Assembly (NCBI GenBank): GCA_035471785.1
Contig: DATIPQ010000062.1
Location: 36,923 to 100,922, forward strand
Source: Acidobacteriota bacterium
GTDB taxonomy: Bacteria; Acidobacteriota; UBA6911; RPQK01; DATIPO01
DNA: 64,000 nt
Direction: 5' to 3'
The position numbers and the translations under genes were made by a program. Shown in pieces: positions 28,194 through 37,814 of this stretch. Under the pieces are notes generated by a model. It saw nothing but the letters and a program-made list of their open reading frames with translations, made no database searches and had not been told where the DNA came from. How positions within the stretch are numbered: position 1 is the first letter of the stretch; every line of letters starts with the position of its first letter.

Positions 28194-28230
28194 CCCCGCC
28201 CCACCGGTGGGGCGGGGGTTTTGGTTTTGG
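28194..28230 (+). terminator. Strong intrinsic terminator of ilvBNC
   Basis: CCCCGCCCCACC (28194-28205) and GGTGGGGCGGGG (28206-28217) form a perfect palindrome, followed by GTTTTGGTTTT. It lies 57 bases past ilvC and 10 bases before the stop of the convergent gene. Confidence 0.8.
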
Positions 28231-28239
28231 CCCATCCCT

Positions 28240-30249
28240 TCATGGCTTGATGAGGACGGCCGGGGCTTGTTCTGCGCTGCGGATTCTTTCGAAGAAATCG
28301 CGCAGGAGGGGGTAGTCGTGGGGAGGCACCAGGGTGCGTTTGAGGGTCAGGTTGCGGCGGCAGCGCACTTCCCCCGCCTGGGTTTGGCAGGAGCTTTGGT
28401 AGTCTCCGAAGGACTCGCTGAGTTGCAGCGGCTCGGGCAGCTCGTCGGCCTCAAAGCCCGCAGGCAGAGTGAAGACCGTTTCCTCTTCGAATTGCTGAGC
28501 CTCCAGTTGAACCGGAAGCTGGCGCAAAGCTGAAGCGAAACGGTTGCGGTCGCGGCGGCCGACCAGGATGGGCTGAAAAAGCATGATGCGCGACTGCATC
28601 ACCTGGGCGTAAGCAGGGGCATTGAATTCCACCTCCAGGGTGAATTGTCCCTCTTTGCCGCCGCCCAGCGGATCAGTCCGCAGCTCTTGCAGTTGAGCGC
28701 CCGTGGCGTCTTCCACGATCCATTCTTGGATGGCCGCCCGATAGTCGGGCCGGGAAAGGCGGCTGAAGAGCTTTTGTTCCGCCACGCCCACGTTGCCGGT
28801 GGACTCTTCGATGAGGTTGGCGGAAATCGATCCGTCGGCGTGCAGGCGGGCCTGCACGCTGCGTCTCAGAATGTTGTCCTCGGCGGGAGAAGCCGGCAGC
28901 GGCATGAGGACGCCGTCCTCGCCCGCCAAGACCAGTCCCAGCGCGCCTTGCAGGACTTCCGGCAACAGCCCCACGGGAGTCACCGTGTCGGTCGGATCGA
29001 AAAAGAGCAGACGCCCCAACTGTGAGTGCTCAGCCACCGCCGGAGCCTGCACCTGCTGGCTGACCCGGATGGCGCTGATGGCGTGGTTGAACTGCTGGGG
29101 CGAGGGCCATTCCTCACGCACGAAATCAGGATCTCCCACGTAAATGGCCACGGCGTAGGACTCGATGTCCTGGGCCTTGAGAAGCGAGCGCAGCAGGTTG
29201 GCCTTGTCTTTGCAGTCGCCGTAGTTCTTGCTCAGCACCTCGTGGGCCGCCCGCGGGCGATATCCGCCTCCCCGTCCGATGCCGGTCTGGATGGAGACGT
29301 AGTTGACGCTTTGCGCATGACCGGCCAGGGCCTGCAGGCGGCTCCATTCATCCTCGGCGCCTGCTGTCAGTTGTTGAGCCGTGCGTGCGATTTCGCCCCC
29401 GCTGTCGACTTGCTGGTCGTTGAGCTGAGTCAACCAGGCCGAGACCTCCTTCCAGGAAACGAAGGAGGGGCCCGAGAAGGGCGCTGCACCGTCGGGAAAG
29501 TAACTGAGCGCCAGTCGCGGCATCAGCGCCGAGGCGGAGGGGCTGGAGGGTTCGGAGGGGATCCCCTGCAACGGACCCGCCCGCCAGGAATGGCTGTTGC
29601 CCGCCACCTCGGCCTGGGGCGGATCGTCCATATTGAAGAATGTGGGCTCGACGCGCCAGCCTTGGGGAAGCGTCAGGCGCATCTGGAAATCCAGCGTGGG
29701 CAGTCCCCGTTCCTGAAGGCCCTCGGCGATCTGGGTGAAGATGGTCTTCCGCTCCAGGACCCATTCGCAGCCGAAAACCGAACCCGGCTTCGCCTCCTCA
29801 ACGGCACGGACCACCTTGGCGCGCGCCTCGTTGTAGATGTCGTTGTCGGCCAGCGACACGTCGTAGGCCTCTTTCTCCTTGAAGCGGCGGACGTCTCCAT
29901 CGGGGCGGATCAGCCAGGCGTTGATGCTTCGGACTTTGTCTCCGTCGGTCAGGTAGACGACCTTCTCGGTAGCGTATCTCTCTCCTGAGCGTGACCGCAC
30001 GGCCAGGGCCAGACGGCGTCGCACGGTGGTTTCGCCCTTTTCATTGACGGCAACGTGCTTTTCGTCCAGCAGCACTACGGCCGGCTCGTCCTTCCAGTCT
30101 TCGGGAATCGACTTGTCGGCGGCGGCACTCAGCCAGGAGGGGGCCTGATCGGCAGCCAGCAGCTCCGTCCGCGGTCCCTGGGCGAAGAGAAGCGCCAAGG
30201 CGGCCAGCCCCGTCCACGCGATTCTGCGCCCTCGCGCCGTCTTCATCAT
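28240..30249 (-). CDS. Secreted DUF3857/transglutaminase-like protein, intact triad
   Basis: A 669-residue exported protein (signal peptide to about residue 33, LLAADQAP). The N-terminal DUF3857 beta domain covers roughly 60-220. A transglutaminase/protease-like fold follows with a complete triad: Cys346 in NYGDCKDKANLLRSLLKA, His389 in FNHAISAIRV, Asp418 in LLFFDPTD. A C-terminal beta domain (DUF2569-like position, about 480-640) completes the usual three-part layout. Substrate unknown; these proteins are common in Bacteroidetes and Acidobacteria envelopes. It overlaps the upstream paralogue by four bases (ATGA). Confidence 0.85.
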   Translation of the reverse strand: MMKTARGRRIAWTGLAALALLFAQGPRTELLAADQAPSWLSAAADKSIPEDWKDEPAVVLLDEKHVAVNEKGETTVRRRLALAVRSRSGERYATEKVVYLTDGDKVRSINAWLIRPDGDVRRFKEKEAYDVSLADNDIYNEARAKVVRAVEEAKPGSVFGCEWVLERKTIFTQIAEGLQERGLPTLDFQMRLTLPQGWRVEPTFFNMDDPPQAEVAGNSHSWRAGPLQGIPSEPSSPSASALMPRLALSYFPDGAAPFSGPSFVSWKEVSAWLTQLNDQQVDSGGEIARTAQQLTAGAEDEWSRLQALAGHAQSVNYVSIQTGIGRGGGYRPRAAHEVLSKNYGDCKDKANLLRSLLKAQDIESYAVAIYVGDPDFVREEWPSPQQFNHAISAIRVSQQVQAPAVAEHSQLGRLLFFDPTDTVTPVGLLPEVLQGALGLVLAGEDGVLMPLPASPAEDNILRRSVQARLHADGSISANLIEESTGNVGVAEQKLFSRLSRPDYRAAIQEWIVEDATGAQLQELRTDPLGGGKEGQFTLEVEFNAPAYAQVMQSRIMLFQPILVGRRDRNRFASALRQLPVQLEAQQFEEETVFTLPAGFEADELPEPLQLSESFGDYQSSCQTQAGEVRCRRNLTLKRTLVPPHDYPLLRDFFERIRSAEQAPAVLIKP

Positions 30250-32225
30250 CTACCGCCCCCTTCCTTGCGGCTGAGCAAGAGCGTGTGCCCGTCTCGCTCG
30301 TGCAGGGTGTCGAACATGTCCTTGAGGGGCTTATAGGTATCGGGCGGGAAGAGGAGCCCCTGAAAGCGGAAAGTGCGCTGGTAGAGCAGCGTCTGTTGGT
30401 CTTCCATCTCCATGTTGACGTTGTACTCCACGATTTCACCGGAGCGGAAGGGTTGAGGAGCCTCCCGGACTTCCACGCTGTAACCCTCGGGCAGCCGGAT
30501 GCGTACCGAGTCCTCCTCCAGCCAGTGGTAGCGGAAATGGATGGAGTGGAGGCGTTCGGTGGCCGTGAAGTAGGGTTCCCGGTCGCGCCTGAAAAAGGCG
30601 GGCTTCAGGAAGAGCCGCTTGCCGGTCACCTGGGCATAGCCGGGGACGCGCACCTTGCAGGTGTAGACGAGGGCTCCGGTCTCGCGCACTCCTTCCATCT
30701 CGGGTTCGCTGACTTCGGCTTGAGCCACGAACTCGTGGACGCGGGCCACGATGCCGGCCTGGCGCTGCTCTTCGGTGTCGTCGTCGTAGGTTTCGCGCCG
30801 GGAGGCCGCCCTGTGGCCCGTGAATTCCAGGCGGACGTCGCCTTCCAGCGTCCCGTCCTCATGCAGCACCAAGTCGGCCCGGCTGCGTTCCAGCGAAGCC
30901 TGGGGAGGGCTGACGGGCGTCCGCACGAAACGCGGATCCTTGGGATCGAGAATGAGCGCCATCTGCCCCTCTTCCTGCCAGCGCAGCATTCCGGCGGGCA
31001 GGTAGGCCTCCGACGGATCGAAGAATCGCCACTCTCCGTTGAGATTGACGGCCGCCGCCCAAGCCGGCAGGAATTCGGCGTTGGCCAGCGAAGGATCGAA
31101 GAAGTAGAAGGAGCTGTCGCCGATTTCCGCCCAGTAGGCATCGAATCCGGCCGCATTGGCCAGAGCCGCGAAAAGAGCCGTGATGTCGAAGCGGGTTCCC
31201 ATGCCCCGCTTCAAGGTGTCCTTGGGCTTGCGGTTGCGCTTGCGGTCTTCGATTTCCTCAGCGGTCAAGCCCGAGACGTCGTCGAAGACGTTGGTGATCT
31301 CGTTCTGGCAGAAGCGGTAGAGGATGCGCAGCTTCTCTTCATCGGAGCCGGACTCGGCCAGAAGCTCCTCGGCTTTCTGCTTGATTTCCTTGTCGACTTT
31401 GAGGCGGTCCTTCAGGTTCTGCCAGCGGTCCCGGCTGTAGTTGGCCCAGTACTTCTGAGGGGTGATGTTGGTGTCGTCGTCGCTGTAGAAGAGGAAGAGC
31501 CAGGGGCGCACCTGAGTCTCGGGAGGCATATAGGGCTCCTCGCGGAAGGCGGGGACATTCTCCATGCTGGTCTGGACATAGCCGCCGGGAGCCTTCTCGA
31601 ACGGGCGCGAGGAGGCGTTGAGAGTGAGGCTGCGCATCCCGTACACGCCGGCGTTGTTCAAGGGCTTGATGAAATAGGTGACCTTCTGGATGGGGATGTC
31701 GCGCTGAAACTCGTAACGGTCGTTGTGGGTCAACTGGTCCCGCCTGATTTCCCTCCAACGGTACTCGATGATGGAGCCCGGCTGGACGGCCGGCATGGCG
31801 AAAGACTTGGCCCTGATCTTGATCTCCCTGGACTTGACGATGTCGCGTTCGTAGACCGAGTTCTTGTCGAGTTCAACGACGCTGCCGTCGGGTGCGATGG
31901 TGCGTCCCTCGATGCGGTCGATTTTCTGCCTGCTCAGGTAGGGAATGTCGACGGTGCTGTGTTCTTCGCGTCCCCGCTCGTTGAAGATCTTGATGCGGAT
32001 GTAGTGGTTGAGCACCACCTGCGGGTCGCCACCCACAACCTCGTCTTCAACCTTGACTTCCCAGAACACGGCTTCGGCGTCGGCACCCTTCTCCACCTTG
32101 GGTTCCGTCATCTGAAGGCTGCTCTTGTCGATGGGCTTCCAGTCTTCGGCTGCTAGGGATATCGAGAGACCGGAAGGGATCAGACAAACCATGACTGCCA
32201 GGACTGCCGGTCGCTTGGAAAGCAT
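30246..32225 (-). CDS. Secreted DUF3857/transglutaminase-like protein, degenerate triad
   Basis: A 659-residue paralogue of the next gene, with signal peptide (cleavage near residue 25, SLAAEDW), DUF3857 domain (about 55-240) and transglutaminase-like fold (about 280-410). The catalytic positions are lost: the GDCKD segment of the paralogue is here GTRFD (Arg345 for Cys) and the His position is Trp389 (LPAWAAAVNL); only Asp403 remains (RFFDPSEAYLPAG). The fold seems kept for binding. ATG 32225 has AGGAGA upstream. The two genes form an operon. Confidence 0.85.
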   Translation of the reverse strand: MLSKRPAVLAVMVCLIPSGLSISLAAEDWKPIDKSSLQMTEPKVEKGADAEAVFWEVKVEDEVVGGDPQVVLNHYIRIKIFNERGREEHSTVDIPYLSRQKIDRIEGRTIAPDGSVVELDKNSVYERDIVKSREIKIRAKSFAMPAVQPGSIIEYRWREIRRDQLTHNDRYEFQRDIPIQKVTYFIKPLNNAGVYGMRSLTLNASSRPFEKAPGGYVQTSMENVPAFREEPYMPPETQVRPWLFLFYSDDDTNITPQKYWANYSRDRWQNLKDRLKVDKEIKQKAEELLAESGSDEEKLRILYRFCQNEITNVFDDVSGLTAEEIEDRKRNRKPKDTLKRGMGTRFDITALFAALANAAGFDAYWAEIGDSSFYFFDPSLANAEFLPAWAAAVNLNGEWRFFDPSEAYLPAGMLRWQEEGQMALILDPKDPRFVRTPVSPPQASLERSRADLVLHEDGTLEGDVRLEFTGHRAASRRETYDDDTEEQRQAGIVARVHEFVAQAEVSEPEMEGVRETGALVYTCKVRVPGYAQVTGKRLFLKPAFFRRDREPYFTATERLHSIHFRYHWLEEDSVRIRLPEGYSVEVREAPQPFRSGEIVEYNVNMEMEDQQTLLYQRTFRFQGLLFPPDTYKPLKDMFDTLHERDGHTLLLSRKEGGGR

Positions 32226-32376
32226 AGAACATCTCCTTTCTCAAGCCTTATGCGAACTTCTGACGTCTGCCGGTTACGTGTTTCAACGCCACGCTGATTG
32301 TGATTCTCTCAGAATGTGAAAGAAATTTCATCTGCTGTAGAAAGCTTTTCCCCAAGCCGCTTGGGCTCGGTTCTGC

Positions 32377-32382
32377 TAAACT
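32377..32382 (+). promoter_or_regulatory. TAAACT -10-like box seven bases before the histidine phosphatase ATG
   Basis: TAAACT ends seven bases before the ATG at 32390, which has no Shine-Dalgarno. A CCCAAG/CTTGGG hairpin lies just upstream. The -35 is poor. Confidence 0.35.
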
Positions 32383-32389
32383 CCTGACG

Positions 32390-33034
32390 ATGAAAAAGTT
32401 AGCGCTGTTGGTGTTAGTCACATTTTTTCTCGCCTGTTCGTCGGCTGAGGACGCCTCCCAGGCGGAGCAATCGGAAGACCAGGCCTCTCAGGTGGCAAAG
32501 ACCGAAGGCGATCTCTGCCCACGCATCCACCAAAATTCGCAACGTCAGGCCGCCGTGCGGGAGGCTGCCGAGGCTGGACGTCTGGTGGTCCTGATCCGCC
32601 ACGCCACCAAGGGAGGAACGGTGGACCGTCCCTGTCCGGACCCCGACCAGGCTCTGACCGAGGGCGGTTTCGCCCAAGCCGAGGCTTTGCGGGGGCATTT
32701 GCAGCGCCTTGGGTGGAGCTTTTCGCCCGTCCTCACCAGTCCTTACTGCCGGACTCTGCAGACGGCCGAAACCCTGGTTCCCGACTTCGATCCGATCGAG
32801 GCCGACGGGCTCTACACTTGCGAGTTCGAGGACCTGATCAGCGAGCACAAGCAAAGCGGCTCCAACCTGCTGCTGGTTACCCACAGCGGCTGCGTGGGCA
32901 AAGTGTTGGGAGCAGAGGTCCCTCACACCGACCCCGACTACGACTCCGTGGCGGCCTTCATCGACTACGACGACCCCGAGAACTCCTTGGGCTGCGCCCT
33001 GGCCGCCGACTGGCCCTCCATTACCGCTCGATGA
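32390..33034 (+). CDS. Histidine phosphatase family lipoprotein
   Basis: A 214-residue protein with a lipoprotein signal (MKKLALLVLVTFFLAC, lipidated Cys near residue 16). The histidine phosphatase core is visible: catalytic His in LIRHATKGG, the second Arg in SPYCRTLQTAETL, Glu-containing segment, and the second His in LLLVTHSGCVGKVLG. The substrate cannot be inferred. ATG 32390 is the only start that gives a signal sequence at the N-terminus. It stands alone and is followed by an intrinsic terminator. Confidence 0.85.
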   Translation: MKKLALLVLVTFFLACSSAEDASQAEQSEDQASQVAKTEGDLCPRIHQNSQRQAAVREAAEAGRLVVLIRHATKGGTVDRPCPDPDQALTEGGFAQAEALRGHLQRLGWSFSPVLTSPYCRTLQTAETLVPDFDPIEADGLYTCEFEDLISEHKQSGSNLLLVTHSGCVGKVLGAEVPHTDPDYDSVAAFIDYDDPENSLGCALAADWPSITAR

Positions 33035-33133
33035 GCTAGCGACGACGCTAATGGCTGACGAACCTATGAGGAAAAGTTCCGCCGTACGGAGTCGAAGTGG
33101 CACCCTGCGCCGGAGACGGAATAGAGTCCGATT

Positions 33134-33910
<777 letters not shown>

Positions 33911-33916
33911 CGTTGA

Positions 33917-35269
33917 TCAATCCCTTCCCAGCAGTTGCACGTCGGCGGCGCGGGCTGCTCTCCAAGCAGGCATCACGGCCAAGATCAAGGTCATCACGAA
34001 TATCCACAGGATGGAGAGGAAAATGCGTTCTGGCGACAGGTAGGAATACATGACGGGATCGAAGGCCACCCCGGCCACGGTGGCTCCTTCTTCAATGTCC
34101 ATCAGCGCGGCTAGCGGCAATCCGTAGACTTCGAAATACTTGTGCGCCGACCATCCCAGCGCCAGTCCGGCCGCCGAGGCCAGGGCGCCGATCAAAGCCG
34201 CCTCCAAAAGCACCATGGTGAAGCGTTGGGCAGGGGGCAGTCCCAGGGCGCTGAGCAGGGTGAATTCGCGGCGGCGCTCCAGCACGCTCATGAGCAGGGT
34301 GTTGAGGACCATGAATCCGATGAGCAGGAAGAGGAAGACGTGAAAGACATAGTTGCCGCCGTCGTCGACGCGTATGAATTCTTCCAACTCGGGCAGCGCT
34401 TGCCTCCAGTTCAGGACTTCCACGCCGCCGCGACGGAAGCCCTCGGCATCGAGTTGCTCCTGCGTTGCAGCCGAGGCGGTGGTCGGGGGGCTGCCGGCGC
34501 TTGGCTGTTCGGCTGCTTGGCGGTCTGAAGCCAGGGACTGACGCAGGGCTCGGGCCAGTTCCTCAGAGGTGTGCGAGCTTTCCAGGATGACGGCCAGTTG
34601 ATGCACCTGGCCGGGCAGGTTGAAGAAGCGCTGGGCTTCCGAAAGGGGCAGCAGGACGATGATCTGGTCGTATTGGTCCTGGCCCGTTCCCAGGATGCCC
34701 TTGACCCGCACCAGCCGCGACTGGACTTCAGAGGTATCGGCGGCTTGGGCCATGAGAACCAGCTTGTCTCCTACCTCAAGTTCCAGCTTGCGGGCGACGC
34801 CGCGTCCGATGACGACCAGGTTGTCGTCCCCCTCATCCAGGAACTGGCCCTCGATGATCTTCTTGGGAAAGTTGGATCCGGCACGTTCCCCGCCGGGCTC
34901 CACCCCGATGATTTGCACTCCCGTGGAGCCGTCGGCCGAAGAGGCCAGCCCTGAGGCGAAGATGCGGGTGGTGACGGCGGTAACGGGGAAGTCTCCCGCT
35001 GCTTCGATCCGGCGGCGGGCCTCGTCGGCCTCAGCTTCCCTCAGGGTGCGTTCGATGCCGCCTATCGCCTGGTAGCCGTCGGCCTGCACGAGGACGTGTC
35101 CCGAGCCCATGCGCACGGCGCTCTCGATCATCTGCTGGTGAGCACCGTCGCCCAGTCCCAGAGAAACCAGCAGCAGGGCCAGTCCCAAGGCCACGGTGAG
35201 GGCCGTGAGCAGGGTCCGCCGGGTGTTGCGCCAGAGGTTTCTCCAGGCGATGCGCAAAAGGGTCAGCAT
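33917..35269 (-). CDS. ABC transporter permease, LolC/E-FtsX type (second of two)
   Basis: A 450-residue permease with an N-terminal membrane helix (about 17-40, NTRRTLLTALTVALGLALLLVSL), a large periplasmic domain with the MacB-like core (about 45-300), and three C-terminal membrane helices (about 310-340, 360-385, 415-440), the LolC/LolE layout. A low-complexity insert (QPSAGSPPTTASAATQEQ, about 255-272) is in the periplasmic part. It lies 22 bases after the first permease. Confidence 0.9.
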   Translation of the reverse strand: MLTLLRIAWRNLWRNTRRTLLTALTVALGLALLLVSLGLGDGAHQQMIESAVRMGSGHVLVQADGYQAIGGIERTLREAEADEARRRIEAAGDFPVTAVTTRIFASGLASSADGSTGVQIIGVEPGGERAGSNFPKKIIEGQFLDEGDDNLVVIGRGVARKLELEVGDKLVLMAQAADTSEVQSRLVRVKGILGTGQDQYDQIIVLLPLSEAQRFFNLPGQVHQLAVILESSHTSEELARALRQSLASDRQAAEQPSAGSPPTTASAATQEQLDAEGFRRGGVEVLNWRQALPELEEFIRVDDGGNYVFHVFLFLLIGFMVLNTLLMSVLERRREFTLLSALGLPPAQRFTMVLLEAALIGALASAAGLALGWSAHKYFEVYGLPLAALMDIEEGATVAGVAFDPVMYSYLSPERIFLSILWIFVMTLILAVMPAWRAARAADVQLLGRD

Positions 35270-35291
35270 GTCGGTACCTCTTTCATGGGCT

Positions 35292-36551
35292 TCAGACCCC
35301 CTTGGCGGCGGCCATGGCCTTGACCGGGTCCAGCCGGGCGGCGCGAAAGGCCGGAACGGCGGCCGCCAGGACGGATGCAGCCACCAGAGTAAAGCCGGCC
35401 CAGAACGTCATCTCCCAGTTCCACTGGAAGCGCACCACGGGATCCATGCGGGTGCTCATCAGCGACATTTCTCCCATCCAGCGGCTGAGGTCGAGTCCGC
35501 TGGTGGAAAGATGGCTCATGGCCCAGCCTCCGATGCCCAAGCCCGCTGCCACTCCCATCAGCGAAAGAAAGAAGCTTTCGGCCAGGATGGAGAAGAGAAC
35601 CTGCTCGGGGAGCATGCCCAGCGATGTCACCGTGCCGATTTCGCGGCTGCGCTCGAAGACGGCCATGAGCATGGTGTTGAGGATTCCCAGCGCCGCGAAT
35701 ATGGCGATAAGTCCGATCACGAACCCGTAGCTGGACTCGAACATGGCCAGGTAGTCGCGCAGTTGGGGCGAGAGGTCGCCCCAGGAGGCGGCTTCGACCT
35801 GAGCAGGCAAGGCGGAGTCGGCGTTGAGCCTTGACCTGAGAGCGTCGGCTTGCATGGGGTCGTCCAGGCTGAGGACGATTTCATGGATGCGCTCGCCGGG
35901 CAGCACCAGCAGGTCCTGCAAGTCGTTGAAGTGGACCACGGCCAGCGTCTTGTCGACGTGGCTGAGCCCCGAGCGCAGGATGCCCCGGACGATGAAGAGG
36001 GTGTTGCCCAGTGATCCGTCGGCGGCCTGGGTGAGGGCGGCTACCTCGCCTCCCATCTCGGCCTTCAGTTCCTCAGCCAGTCCTTCGCCCAGCAAAATAC
36101 CGCCCTCGGCCTGAGGGCTCAGCGGTTGGCCGGTATGAAGAGTGTCGAGAAAGGTGGTGACGCGGGGCTCGTTTTCGGGATCCACGCCGATCAACTGGGC
36201 TCCCGCCGAATGCTCTCCGGTGGAAAGCAGCGCGAAGCCGTAGACGCGGGGAGCAGCGGCCTGTATGTGGGGAAATGCTTCCTCCAACTGCCCGCTCAGT
36301 GCGGGATCGACGCCGTCGCGTCCTCCCAGCGTGTCGTAGAGACCGCGGTCGGGCAGATAGTCGGGATGATGAAGTTGAACGTGCCCCAGCATCAGGCTGG
36401 TGCCGTTGGCCAGCAGTTGGTCCTTGAGTCCCATGGTCATTCCCACCAGCAGGATGAGGAAGAAGAAAGCGGTGGCCACGGCGGCGATGGTGATCAGGCT
36501 GCGCCGGGTGTTTCGCCACAGGTTGCGCCAGCCCAGTTTGACGACCAGCAT
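35292..36551 (-). CDS. ABC transporter permease, LolC/E-FtsX type (first of two)
   Basis: A 419-residue permease of the same layout as its downstream partner: N-terminal helix (LVKLGWRNLWRNTRRSLITIAAVATAFFFLILLVG), periplasmic domain and three C-terminal helices with the FtsX motif GILNTMLMAVFERSREIGTVTSLGM. The two permeases would form a heterodimer like LolCE. Its start follows the sorting-protein stop by one base. Confidence 0.9.
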   Translation of the reverse strand: MLVVKLGWRNLWRNTRRSLITIAAVATAFFFLILLVGMTMGLKDQLLANGTSLMLGHVQLHHPDYLPDRGLYDTLGGRDGVDPALSGQLEEAFPHIQAAAPRVYGFALLSTGEHSAGAQLIGVDPENEPRVTTFLDTLHTGQPLSPQAEGGILLGEGLAEELKAEMGGEVAALTQAADGSLGNTLFIVRGILRSGLSHVDKTLAVVHFNDLQDLLVLPGERIHEIVLSLDDPMQADALRSRLNADSALPAQVEAASWGDLSPQLRDYLAMFESSYGFVIGLIAIFAALGILNTMLMAVFERSREIGTVTSLGMLPEQVLFSILAESFFLSLMGVAAGLGIGGWAMSHLSTSGLDLSRWMGEMSLMSTRMDPVVRFQWNWEMTFWAGFTLVAASVLAAAVPAFRAARLDPVKAMAAAKGV

Positions 36552-36552
36552 G

Positions 36553-37374
36553 TCATCTCCTCAGTTGGGACAGCGAGAATTTGCGGTCGGAGATATCGAT
36601 CTCGAAGGTCAGCTCGTGGTAGACCATTTCGGTGTACTCGTCGGGCTCGTCGGCCGGTTCCAGACGCAGCCGGGAGGGAACCAGGCGTCCGCCCATCGTC
36701 TTGAAGTCGTGAAAGGTGAGGGTGCGCTTGAGGACCTCGTCCTCGTCGTAGTAGCGGCCCCAAATCGGCATCAGGTCGTCCTGACGCACCTGTATCAGGA
36801 TGCTTCCCCACACCACCGGGGCCTCGGGCTTGGGAATCAGCTTCAATTCCCACACCGGCCCGTCCTCGGGGTCGCGAATGCCGTCGAAGACGATCTCCAC
36901 GTCGTAGTCCTCGGCCAGGAGCGAATCTTTGACCAGGTCGTCGTTGGTGAAATGCGATCCCATCCAGGAACTGGCCATCATGGAGCTGGGCACCCGGATG
37001 GTGCGGTCGATCTTGGGAAGGTAATTCCAGATGTCGCGTCCTACCTTGAGAGTGGCCGTGCCCTCTTCTTTTTTGGGGGCCAGGATGTTGATCAGGGCCT
37101 TGTCGGTTCCCTTGGACCAGATCTCCATCTCCAGCGAGCGCTTCCAGTGTTCGGTCACCACGGTCATCTCCAACCGGGCGTGGGAGGAATCGCCGCGCAG
37201 CAGCCGGTCCACCCGGTCGATGATCTCTACCGGATCGAGGTCGGTGTCCCCCGTCATGCCCCAGGCGTAGGCCGGCAACGAGCCGGCCAGTCCGGTGCCC
37301 GTGGAAGGCGCCAGCGCCACGCTGAGCAGGGCCAGTATGAAAAGAACCGTCGTCAGTGACCACTTGGATTTCAT
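36553..37374 (-). CDS. Outer-membrane lipoprotein-sorting protein, LolA-like
   Basis: A 273-residue exported protein. The signal peptide is MKSKWSLTTVLFILALLSVALAPSTGTGLAGSLPAYAW. The mature part reads like the LolA-like beta half-barrel family found with ABC permeases (DPVEIIDRVDRLLRGDSSHARLEMTV, GTDKALINILAPKKEEGTATLKVGRDIWNYLP, YHELTFEIDISDRKFSLSQL). It would carry lipoproteins or lipid. ATG 37374 has GGAG five bases before it and places the signal peptide at the N-terminus; an upstream in-frame start would precede the promoter. First gene of the module. Confidence 0.88.
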   Translation of the reverse strand: MKSKWSLTTVLFILALLSVALAPSTGTGLAGSLPAYAWGMTGDTDLDPVEIIDRVDRLLRGDSSHARLEMTVVTEHWKRSLEMEIWSKGTDKALINILAPKKEEGTATLKVGRDIWNYLPKIDRTIRVPSSMMASSWMGSHFTNDDLVKDSLLAEDYDVEIVFDGIRDPEDGPVWELKLIPKPEAPVVWGSILIQVRQDDLMPIWGRYYDEDEVLKRTLTFHDFKTMGGRLVPSRLRLEPADEPDEYTEMVYHELTFEIDISDRKFSLSQLRR

Positions 37375-37383
37375 GACATCTCC

Positions 37384-37412
37384 AGTATATCTTGGCGGAC
37401 TCCGCCGCCCAA
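37384..37412 (-). promoter_or_regulatory. Promoter of the LolA-like/permease operon
   Basis: Minus strand: TTGGGC (37412-37407), 17 bases, TATACT (37389-37384), nine bases before the ATG. The leader would be two or three bases, although a GGAG is present in that gap. Confidence 0.5.
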
Positions 37413-37483
37413 TCGATTCAACGGATAGGCATACGCCGCCCCTTGCGCCTTCATTCAATTTCTTGGCGCCTTGCCGGCGGTGT

Positions 37484-37489
37484 TAGAAT
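37484..37489 (+). promoter_or_regulatory. TAGAAT -10-like box six bases before an ATG
   Basis: TAGAAT ends six bases before the ATG at 37496. The -35 is weak (TTGGCG with 15-base spacing). Leaderless pattern. Confidence 0.4.
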
Positions 37490-37495
37490 GATGTC

Positions 37496-37780
37496 ATGTC
37501 CGAAAAGCGCATCAAAGTATCCTGCCCCTGCTGCCATTCGGAACTGACGGTGGACCGCGAGACAGGCTTGGTCATCAAGCACAGCCGCCAGAGGTCCGCC
37601 GCTTCCTTCGACGAAGCCCTCGAGCGCGAACAGCAGCGTCGCGGCAAAGCCGACGAACTCTTCGCCAAGGCCTTCGAGAACGAACGCAAACGCACCTCTG
37701 ACCTGGAAAAGAAGTTCCGGGAAGCCTTCGATTCCCAGGATGAACTGGAAGATCCAGTGCGTCCCTTCGACCTGGACTAA
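37496..37780 (+). CDS. Small zinc-ribbon-like protein with charged helix
   Basis: A 94-residue cytoplasmic protein. The N-terminus has CPCCHSELTVDRETG, a half zinc ribbon (CxxC) without a second Cys pair, so metal binding would need a dimer. The rest is a charged helix (ALEREQQRRGKADELFAKAFENERKRTSDLEKKFREAF). No function recognised. No Shine-Dalgarno; see the -10-like box just upstream. It converges on the MoeB-like gene. Confidence 0.7.
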   Translation: MSEKRIKVSCPCCHSELTVDRETGLVIKHSRQRSAASFDEALEREQQRRGKADELFAKAFENERKRTSDLEKKFREAFDSQDELEDPVRPFDLD

Positions 37781-37785
37781 AGCAC

Positions 37786-37813
37786 GACGAGGGGGTGCTG
37801 CCTCCCGCTCGTC
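37786..37813. terminator. Bidirectional hairpin between convergent genes
   Basis: GACGAG (37786-37791) pairs with CTCGTC (37808-37813), with further GGGG/CCTCCC pairing inside. It sits six bases after one stop codon and one base from the other. Confidence 0.5.
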
Positions 37814-37814
37814 T

